A stretch of 7,023 bases of DNA from Candidatus Stygibacter frigidus (GTDB lineage Bacteria; Cloacimonadota; Cloacimonadia; Cloacimonadales; TCS61): assembly GCA_030765325.1 (NCBI GenBank), contig JAVCCT010000237.1, forward strand, positions 1 through 7,023, given 5' to 3'. Position numbers and translations under genes: made by a program. Positions 1 through 5,971 of the stretch are shown piece after piece. The notes beneath the pieces are model-generated. The model did not search any database. It worked only from the letters and a program-made list of their open reading frames with translations, and was not told the DNA's origin. The stretch's first letter is position 1; each line of letters begins with the position of its first letter.

Positions 1-1
1 C

Positions 2-613
2 GACACGTCGTTTCAGTTTTACTGGTTAAACCAAGATAAAGAATACTATACAGGCGAGATCAGGTCATTTTCTGGTGGTGAAATTTGGATGTTATCTGGT
101 CAGGCTACGGGACATTTTGATTATAATATAGCTGATTTTGATGAACATTATGACACAGGAACAATCTATTGTGCCAGTTTTCAATTAGGATTAAAAATCG
201 TTGAAAAACAAATATCTAATTACGTAGTAGATTTTCCATTAACGGGCACCGTAGGAACAACAGGGCAAACACTGACTGTCAAGGTTGTTGACAATATTGC
301 CTATTTAGGCAACCGTGAAGAAGGGATTCAGGTATTAGATATTTCAGATATAGATAATCCAATATAACTTTTTAATTATGATACCACAGGATTGGCATCA
401 GATATAGAAGTAAATACGGAATTGAATGTATTTGCTCTGGCATCGACGAGTGGAGGAGTATATTTGTTTAACGGACCTGTAGGTGAAATAAAAAGATTAC
501 AGAGAATAGATGATAGTGAGATAGGTTATACATATCTGATCGAGATGCATGGGGACCGGCTTTATGTGGGCACGCGTTATGGCGTTTATAAATACAAAAT
601 AGTGAATATATAA
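2..613 (+). pseudogene. 3' end of an LVIVD-type beta-propeller repeat protein, interrupted by an in-frame stop
   Basis: The reading frame is open from the window's left edge, so the gene begins upstream. It is closed by TAA at 365-367 and then continues in exactly the same frame to TAA at 611-613, about 202 coding residues in all. The stop falls inside one repeat: the part before it ends in GIQVLDISDIDNP and the part after it continues as LFNYDTTGLASDIEV, together matching the known LVIVD pattern (G-hydrophobic-x-V-x-DIS-x-x-x-NP ... YDT-x-G-x-A). A further unit follows (GGVYLFNGPVG; GDRLYVGTRYGVYKYKI). LVIVD repeats fold as surface or secreted beta-propellers, usually of unknown ligand. This copy ends without a sorting domain. 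A single-base nonsense change (for example TAT or TAC to TAA) explains it, and a sequencing error is possible. No convincing ribosome binding site precedes a restart; candidate restarts are TTG at 392 and ATG at 545. Because the upstream part is missing, the N-terminal signal cannot be judged. Confidence 0.72.
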
Positions 614-617
614 GGAG
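612..617 (+). promoter_or_regulatory. Shine-Dalgarno site overlapping the upstream stop codon
   Basis: AAGGAG lies seven bases before the ATG at 625 and shares bases with the TAA (611-613) of the preceding gene. This supports the ATG at 625 as the start and suggests that the upstream frame and this gene share a transcript and may be translationally coupled. A nearer ATG at 620 is followed by AAA TGA and sits only two bases from the site, so it is not a usable start. Confidence 0.75.
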
Positions 618-624
618 TAATGAA

Positions 625-3600
625 ATGAGGAAAGCATTTTTAATAGTAGTATTATTGATCGGTCTGGCGACATTGTTTGGTCAGGTTGAGTGGCAGGAAG
701 ACGGGGTTCCAGTGCGTCAAGGAGTAAATATTGAATGGTTCAGAAGTGCAATCGAACTTCCAGGAGGTGGATGTGTGTTAACCTGGAGTGATACTCGTAG
801 AGGAGATCGTGATGTGTATGCTCAAAGACTGGATTCAGACGGAAATTGGATGTGGGGTGATTCTGGAGTATTGATCAATGGCGAGATCGACCGTCAGGAA
901 GATATTGTGGTGATCAATGGAGCTGGAGACGAGACAATTTATGCCTGGGTAGATTTCCGTAATGAGATCGCCGGCGATATATATGCACAGAAGCTTGATG
1001 CAGATGGTAATTTAATGTGGGATCCTGCGGGAGTACCTTTGTGCCTTGCAGAAAATATTCAGATTTCATTGAATATAGTAACAGATGCAGATGGCGGAGC
1101 CTATGTTATCTGGCTTGACAGCCGTAATTTTGGTGGAGTTGATATTTATGGTTCGCATATATTATCAGATGGCAGCATTGCAACAGGCTGGGAAGCTGAT
1201 GGTAATTCAATAGTTACAGCTAATGGAACTCAGAGCCAGCATACTTTCTGGGAAGATGGAGAAGGCGGAGCTGTGGTAGTATGGCATGACGAGCGTGAGC
1301 CAGCAAATCAGAACTTATATATGCAGCGGATAGATTCCGCAGATACTCATCCCTGGGGAGAAAATGGCACAGTATTATGTGATGCGCCCGCAATTCAGGA
1401 AAGTGGTAAGATAGCACCAGATGGTGATGGTGGATTTATAATTTGCTGGAGAGATAGAAGACTTGATAATGGTGGAGATATTTTTGCTAACCGGATAGAT
1501 TTAGATGGAACTATCCTTTGGCTAAATGATATAGAAGTATATGTAGGAGTAGGTGATCAGACAAATCCGCGCATCACAGTAGCATCAGATGGCGGAGCAC
1601 TGGTAACCTGGGAAGATAATCGTAATGATGCTACTTATGCAGATCTTTATGCTCAAAAAATAAATCTGGATGGAACAATAGCCTGGAATCCAGTTGGTGT
1701 GGCAGTATGTGAGGATGATTACCATCAGTTGAATCCGCGCCTTGTGGGCGATGAGAGTGGCGGTTGCTGGATCATCTGGGATGACGGCAGAATTCAGGAT
1801 TATCCTCATAATGATATCTATCTTCAGCATATAAATGGCAGCAGTGGTAATGCAGTATTGGAACTCAATGGCAGGATTGTATGTGATGCTTTTGGATTAC
1901 AAAGCGCACCTTTGATCAAAAAAGATGTCGATAATCAGGTATATCTTATCTGGAGCGATGAACGTACTGGTTCAGTAGGGATACGTGAGCAATTGATTGA
2001 TGCTGATGGCAATATGCTTTTGGATGATGAAGAAAATGAGATATATTATGGATTATGTGGAGATGGCAAAAATTATCAAATACTTGGCAAACCTGAAAAT
2101 AGATTGCTGTTCTGGAAAGATTCTCGTAAATCCGTGATCGCCAGCCAAATATATATGCAGGTGATGGATGATGAAGGTGGTTTTAATCTGATCGAAGATG
2201 GGGTTCCGATCACAGAGATGACAGGTGCTGATCAATTGAACATGCAGTGTGAATTGATGGGTGATAATGCCGTACTTGTATGGGATGAATTACGGGGGGA
2301 TATGATAAAAACCTATACTCAGATAGTAGATGAAGATGCTAATCACCTTTGGGGAGGCGTTGACGGAATGGGACTTCAATTAAGTGAAAGCGAGACATAT
2401 CAGCATAATGCTCATTTATCAGTAATGGGTGATGCCGTATATTATGGCTGGTCAGATGAAGATGATGAATTCGTGAATCACACCTATCAGATTTGCGCTC
2501 AGAAAGTAATTAATGGCGTGATCCAATGGGATGACGAAGCAGAGGTTGTAGGTGATAATGATGGTGACGATGTTCTGCGTGACATAGTGGAGAATTACTT
2601 TATCTGGGAATTACAAGCAACTTCTGATTATGATATATATGTAAATAAACTTGATGACAATGGTGAAGTGTCAGCGAACTGGGAAGAGAATGGTAATTTG
2701 ATCTGTGGTGCTGATTTCAACCAGCTTAATCCTCAGGCACTGATGACCTCTAACGGTCTTTTAGTAATGTGGGAAGATCTCCGATCAGGAGAAAATGCTG
2801 ATATTTATGGTCAGATAATCAATGCTGATGGAGTAACATCATGGGAAGATGATGGAATTCCTTTTGTAGTGCAGTCGAATGATCAGTCAGGCTTTGAGAT
2901 GAAATATTATCGGGATAACATTTACCTTATCTGGAATGATATGCGTGACAGTCTTGATTATGATATTTATATGCAGAAATATGATCTTGATGGTAATGAA
3001 CAATGGCAGCCTGGTGGAGTTCCAGTGGCAGTGAAGCCAGGTCAACAGGCAAATCCCACTTTTACTTTTTTGGGCAGCACTATTCTGGTTTACTGGGATG
3101 ATCTTGTAGCAGAAAGTGATATAAATTTATTCTCTCAGAAGTTTTATCTGAATGGAACTTTAGTACCCGGCTGGGCAGTGGGTGGTACTGAGATTTGTGC
3201 TGCAATCAAAAACCAGCAGAACCCAGTAGCAGTTACTGATGGAATAGAGTTTTCCTATGTGATCTGGAGTGATTTCAGATCATCAGGAAAGACCGATATT
3301 TATAATATCTATGCACAGAAGCTTAGTCATTCGGATAATGCACAAGATATTAACGAGTTAGACGGTCTGATTGATGTTAGTTTAAATAATTATCCTAATC
3401 CTTTTCATACAGGCACAATTTTCTCCTTTGATCTCGGCAGCGATTATCTTGAGGAGGGAGTTGTGGAAATATTCAATGTGAAAGGACAGAAAGTGAGAAC
3501 ACTGGAAGCGACAACAAACCAGGTTTACTGGGATGGTCGAAATACAAGTGGCAAACTTGCGGCAACTGGAATTTATATGTACCAGTTCAGTAATAAGAAT

Positions 3601-3639
3601 TTTAGCAGTACAGTATCAAAGATGATCCTGATGAAATAA
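625..3639 (+). CDS. Secreted sixteen-repeat (propeller-like) protein with T9SS C-terminal sorting domain
   Basis: This 1004-residue protein starts with a signal peptide (basic MRK, hydrophobic core to about residue 18, likely cleavage near FGQ-VEW). Residues 21 to about 907 are tandem units averaging 55 residues, each with a W-x-D-x-R strand, a D-I-Y-A-Q-x-L/I strand, a D-x-D-G turn and usually a W followed by a G-V-x-x-C/V segment. The key tryptophans are at 54, 108, 163, 220, 275, 329, 385, 443, 497, 553, 609, 661, 716, 770, 824 and 881. Residues 921-1004 form a FlgD-like type A sorting domain beginning NYPNPF, so export by the type IX system and surface attachment or release is expected. 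I see no catalytic motif, and the molecular role is unknown. Binding of a polymer or protein partner is a guess from the fold. Similar DIYAQ-repeat proteins are common, mostly unnamed, in Bacteroidota-related genomes. The start is fixed by the ribosome site at 612-617 and the signal peptide. It ends 34 bases before the carboxypeptidase gene. Confidence 0.9.
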   Translation: MRKAFLIVVLLIGLATLFGQVEWQEDGVPVRQGVNIEWFRSAIELPGGGCVLTWSDTRRGDRDVYAQRLDSDGNWMWGDSGVLINGEIDRQEDIVVINGAGDETIYAWVDFRNEIAGDIYAQKLDADGNLMWDPAGVPLCLAENIQISLNIVTDADGGAYVIWLDSRNFGGVDIYGSHILSDGSIATGWEADGNSIVTANGTQSQHTFWEDGEGGAVVVWHDEREPANQNLYMQRIDSADTHPWGENGTVLCDAPAIQESGKIAPDGDGGFIICWRDRRLDNGGDIFANRIDLDGTILWLNDIEVYVGVGDQTNPRITVASDGGALVTWEDNRNDATYADLYAQKINLDGTIAWNPVGVAVCEDDYHQLNPRLVGDESGGCWIIWDDGRIQDYPHNDIYLQHINGSSGNAVLELNGRIVCDAFGLQSAPLIKKDVDNQVYLIWSDERTGSVGIREQLIDADGNMLLDDEENEIYYGLCGDGKNYQILGKPENRLLFWKDSRKSVIASQIYMQVMDDEGGFNLIEDGVPITEMTGADQLNMQCELMGDNAVLVWDELRGDMIKTYTQIVDEDANHLWGGVDGMGLQLSESETYQHNAHLSVMGDAVYYGWSDEDDEFVNHTYQICAQKVINGVIQWDDEAEVVGDNDGDDVLRDIVENYFIWELQATSDYDIYVNKLDDNGEVSANWEENGNLICGADFNQLNPQALMTSNGLLVMWEDLRSGENADIYGQIINADGVTSWEDDGIPFVVQSNDQSGFEMKYYRDNIYLIWNDMRDSLDYDIYMQKYDLDGNEQWQPGGVPVAVKPGQQANPTFTFLGSTILVYWDDLVAESDINLFSQKFYLNGTLVPGWAVGGTEICAAIKNQQNPVAVTDGIEFSYVIWSDFRSSGKTDIYNIYAQKLSHSDNAQDINELDGLIDVSLNNYPNPFHTGTIFSFDLGSDYLEEGVVEIFNVKGQKVRTLEATTNQVYWDGRNTSGKLAATGIYMYQFSNKNFSSTVSKMILMK
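685..3345 (+). repeat. Coding tandem array of sixteen ~55-residue propeller-like units
   Basis: Spacing between the marker tryptophans of successive units is 54, 55, 57, 55, 54, 56, 58, 54, 56, 56, 52, 55, 54, 54 and 57 residues, a very regular period. The best-preserved units are 1, 2, 6, 13 and 14. Units 8 to 12 drift: unit 8 loses DIYAQ, unit 11 reads WSDEDDE and unit 12 reads WELQATS, both without the arginine. The DNA copies have diverged strongly, so this is an old protein-level array and not a recent DNA duplication. A half unit at residues 21-49 (W23, DGVPV, then a GGG turn) supplies the part missing from the final unit, as expected for a ring closed by strands from both ends. The propeller assignment is inferred from unit length and pattern. 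Confidence 0.82.
3385..3636 (+). other. T9SS type A sorting domain (FlgD-like) of the repeat protein
   Basis: These are residues 921-1004 of the repeat protein. The domain has the NYPNPF opening (922-927), a middle strand VEIFNVKGQKVRTL, the YWDGRNTSGKLAATGIYMY turn-and-strand segment, and a basic hydrophobic end (KMILMK). In Bacteroidota such domains direct cargo through the outer membrane by the type IX system and are commonly removed afterwards by the PorU sortase. No T9SS machinery gene is visible in this window. Confidence 0.85.
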
Positions 3640-3663
3640 TTGATTTGATCTTAAAAGCAGGAC

Positions 3664-3669
3664 AGGTGA
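3664..3669 (+). promoter_or_regulatory. Probable ribosome binding site of the carboxypeptidase gene
   Basis: AGGTGA lies four bases before the ATG at 3674 within a 34-base spacer. It is weaker and slightly closer than ideal, but it is the only purine-rich candidate. The spacer (3640-3673) shows no clear hairpin with a T-run and no convincing promoter, which favours cotranscription with the preceding gene. Confidence 0.5.
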
Positions 3670-3673
3670 GACT

Positions 3674-5959
3674 ATGAAGAAATTAATATTAATGATATTT
3701 ATACTGGCAGTTATGAATATCTGGGGTCTTGATCCCATTTATCATTCTAATGCTGAAATTGCTGCTGAGTTGGATTCATTGCAGCAGCAATATCCCGATA
3801 TAATGCTGGTACGCAATCTGGGCTATACAGCTACTGACAGTTTGCCGGTATTAGCTGTGAAAATATCTAATAATGTAACTGTGGATGAAGATGAGCCGGC
3901 AGTGCTGTTTTTAGGGCAGTGTCATGCCGAAGAGGTTATGGGTGTGGAAATCAGTATGGCTTTGATCAACAAGTTGCTGTTATATCATAATGCCACTCCC
4001 TACAGGTACTGGTTAGATAGTATAGAAATCTGGATAGTGCCAACGCACAATCCAGAGGGATTACAGGTGGTAACAGATGAATGGGATACCACTTATCGCA
4101 AAAATAAAACAGACATGAATAATAATGGTCTTTTTGATTATGATGTGGGCGTGGGACATGACCTGGATGGCGTGGACTTGAACCGTAATTATGATTTTAA
4201 CTGGGTTCATGGAGATACTCTTTGGAGTCCGGAAGGAGATCAGCTATATGATTACTATCGTGGACCAGCACCATTTTCAGAACCTGAAGCGCAATATTTG
4301 AAGGCATTGGCAGACGAACAACATTTTATCTATTCCATTGCCTGGCATTCTTCGAGGACTGGCAATCTTTCTCAGAAGATTTTTTATCCCTGGAACTGGG
4401 AAGGAGCAAAGCCCTGCGTAGATTTGGAATTTAATACTGAAATGGGTAATACGGTAGCTCACCTGATAGAAAACGAGAGCGGCACCGGTTATTATGAGCC
4501 TTTTGCAACTGATGGCAGAAATGCTAAAGCCCATGACTGGTTTTATAATGAATATGGCACTCTACAATTTGAGATAGAAGCAGGAACATCTAACTTACAG
4601 CCAGGGCCAGACCTCTTGCAGGATACTATTGATCGGTGTATAAATGCGCCATATTATCTGATGAACCGTATCTATGGATATAATGCAGATAAAGCAATGA
4701 TTACAGGTCATGTGACTGATGCAGTAACAGGAGATCTCTTACAGGCAGAATACTTTATTGAAGGTCATAATGCACCCTCATTCACTCCCCGCTTCAGCGA
4801 TGAGCTTTATGGCCGCTTCTGGTGGCAGTGCGCGAGTTCAACCTATACTTTGCATATACGTAAAAAAGGCTATCAGGATTACAGCTCTTCAGTTTCGGTG
4901 AGTAATTATTTCTGGGCAACGCATGAAGTGGCATTGCAGCCCTTGCCAGAAGCTAGTATTACAGGAAATGTATCCTTTTCTGGTGAGCCTAATGATCTTA
5001 TAGTGAAGGTTTGTCATGAGATGGGAGATGAATATTTCACATTTCCTGCCGGTGAGCAGGAATATAATATTGACTGGTGGGAAGGAGAGGCTGAAGTAGT
5101 ATTTAGTGCTGGTGGTTATGCCACCCAATTTGCTTATATGGATCTTGCGGAAGGAATGAACACTTATGACATTCAGATGGAGCCTGAGGTAGTGCTTTTT
5201 AGTGAAGACTGGCAAGGTGATTTTTCTCAGTGGAATGTAGATGGAGACTGGTATATTGGAATTGATCCTGTTTATGGAATTCCCTCAGCCAAGGATACTT
5301 CTAATCAGTTTTATGCAAATTCTTCTGAAAGCACTTTAGAAATTGATGGTTTCTTTAATTTTCACGGTGCCAGTGATCTTAGTCTGGAAGTATTGCACGC
5401 CTATCACACAGAGCACGGATGTGATTTTTGTTATGTGGAAATAAAGCCAGATGGTAGTGAAAGCTGGGATGTGATAAGCGCAATGTCAGGAGTACAGGAC
5501 ATGCACATGGATAGATTTGACCTAAGTGATTATGTAAATACATATTCCCGACTACGCTTCAGACTTAGTACAGATGTCTCTATAGATGATCCCGGATGGT
5601 GGCTGGGAGAAATGAAGCTGGTTTCGGCAACGGCAGTTGACCAGCAGAAAAATGAATTACCCGCAGTTACCACTCTTGGTGTGAGCTATCCTAATCCATT
5701 TTATCTCAATAATGCAAGAAGCGGAGCATGCAAGATAGATTTTGCTTTAGCAGCACCCGGAGAAATCGTGCTGGCTGTTTATAATCTTAAGGGACAGAAA
5801 GTGCGCACTTTATTATCAGAAACAATGCCGAATGGGAACCACAGTGTAAGCTGGGACGGAAGGAACAACAAGGGTAAACAAGCCGGCAGCGGAGTATATT
5901 TTTATCAATTAAAAACAGAAACAAAAACCTTGAATCGGAAAATGATCTTGATCAAATAA
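3674..5959 (+). CDS. Secreted M14 zinc carboxypeptidase with accessory beta domains and T9SS sorting domain
   Basis: This is a 761-residue exported metallopeptidase that should release C-terminal amino acids from peptides outside the cell. Residues 1-18 form a signal peptide. The M14 domain spans about 20-335: the zinc ligands His84 and Glu87 lie in CHAEE (the HxxE motif), Arg142 in YRKNK, Asn170-Arg171 in DLNRNYDFNW, zinc ligand His225 in IAWHSS, and the catalytic glutamate is probably Glu302 in QFEIEAG (Glu300 is the alternative). The M14 fold begins right after the signal peptide, with no room for the long propeptide of pancreatic-type zymogens. Residues ~342-423 look like a carboxypeptidase regulatory-like domain (ITGHVTDAVTGDLL...), ~426-505 are a second, related sandwich (ITGNVSFSG...), ~506-650 are MAM-like, and 668-761 are a type A sorting domain. 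The motifs match active M14 enzymes; side-chain preference cannot be read. It sits between the repeat-protein gene and a C25 peptidase gene, consistent with joint extracellular protein breakdown. Confidence 0.93.
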   Translation: MKKLILMIFILAVMNIWGLDPIYHSNAEIAAELDSLQQQYPDIMLVRNLGYTATDSLPVLAVKISNNVTVDEDEPAVLFLGQCHAEEVMGVEISMALINKLLLYHNATPYRYWLDSIEIWIVPTHNPEGLQVVTDEWDTTYRKNKTDMNNNGLFDYDVGVGHDLDGVDLNRNYDFNWVHGDTLWSPEGDQLYDYYRGPAPFSEPEAQYLKALADEQHFIYSIAWHSSRTGNLSQKIFYPWNWEGAKPCVDLEFNTEMGNTVAHLIENESGTGYYEPFATDGRNAKAHDWFYNEYGTLQFEIEAGTSNLQPGPDLLQDTIDRCINAPYYLMNRIYGYNADKAMITGHVTDAVTGDLLQAEYFIEGHNAPSFTPRFSDELYGRFWWQCASSTYTLHIRKKGYQDYSSSVSVSNYFWATHEVALQPLPEASITGNVSFSGEPNDLIVKVCHEMGDEYFTFPAGEQEYNIDWWEGEAEVVFSAGGYATQFAYMDLAEGMNTYDIQMEPEVVLFSEDWQGDFSQWNVDGDWYIGIDPVYGIPSAKDTSNQFYANSSESTLEIDGFFNFHGASDLSLEVLHAYHTEHGCDFCYVEIKPDGSESWDVISAMSGVQDMHMDRFDLSDYVNTYSRLRFRLSTDVSIDDPGWWLGEMKLVSATAVDQQKNELPAVTTLGVSYPNPFYLNNARSGACKIDFALAAPGEIVLAVYNLKGQKVRTLLSETMPNGNHSVSWDGRNNKGKQAGSGVYFYQLKTETKTLNRKMILIK
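5189..5623 (+). other. MAM-like / jelly-roll domain within the carboxypeptidase
   Basis: Residues ~506-650 begin LFSEDWQGDFSQWNVDGDW and end DDPGWWLGEMKLV. The opening 'F.E.W..D...W...G.W' and the closing 'DD.GW.L..' resemble the MAM-like lobes of secreted bacterial peptidases such as immune inhibitor A. Such domains are generally thought to bind partners or substrates. The assignment rests on these end motifs and the domain length only. Confidence 0.6.
5675..5956 (+). other. T9SS type A sorting domain of the carboxypeptidase
   Basis: Residues 668-761 contain the SYPNPF opening, a YNLKGQKVRTL strand, WDGRNNKGKQAGSGVYFYQL and a KMILIK end. It closely resembles the sorting domain of the upstream repeat protein, so both are expected to use the same outer-membrane export route. 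There is a short insertion (YLNNARSGACK) after SYPNPF compared with the upstream copy. Confidence 0.85.
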
Positions 5960-5960
5960 C

Positions 5961-5967
5961 AAGGAGG
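5961..5967 (+). promoter_or_regulatory. Shine-Dalgarno site of the C25 peptidase gene
   Basis: AAGGAGG, the strongest ribosome site in the window, ends four bases before GTG at 5972. The nearby ATG at 5970 is immediately followed by TGA in its own frame and cannot start a protein, so this site decides for the GTG start. The 12-base spacer after the carboxypeptidase stop argues for the same transcript. Confidence 0.8.
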
Positions 5968-5971
5968 AAAT

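Noticed and set aside
365..367. Stop-codon reassignment (TAA read as an amino acid) as the explanation for the interrupted gene
   Set aside because: TAA also ends this gene at 611-613 and both complete downstream genes (3637-3639 and 5957-5959) at sensible positions, so TAA is a normal stop here.
1220..1417. Open frame on the minus strand inside the repeat-protein gene
   Set aside because: It lies wholly opposite a clear coding region with repeated protein motifs, has no ribosome site or recognisable product, and is explained as a shadow. The same holds for the minus-strand frames at 1585-1830, 2053-2235, 4277-4534 and 4889-5215.
685..3345. Repeat array as a recent DNA-level tandem duplication or a recombination-prone locus
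   Set aside because: Units share protein pattern but little contiguous nucleotide identity, so slippage or recombination between copies is not expected to be frequent.
3640..3673. Terminator or promoter between the repeat-protein and carboxypeptidase genes
   Set aside because: The 34 bases show no stable hairpin followed by a T-run and no paired -35/-10 boxes; only a modest ribosome site is visible.
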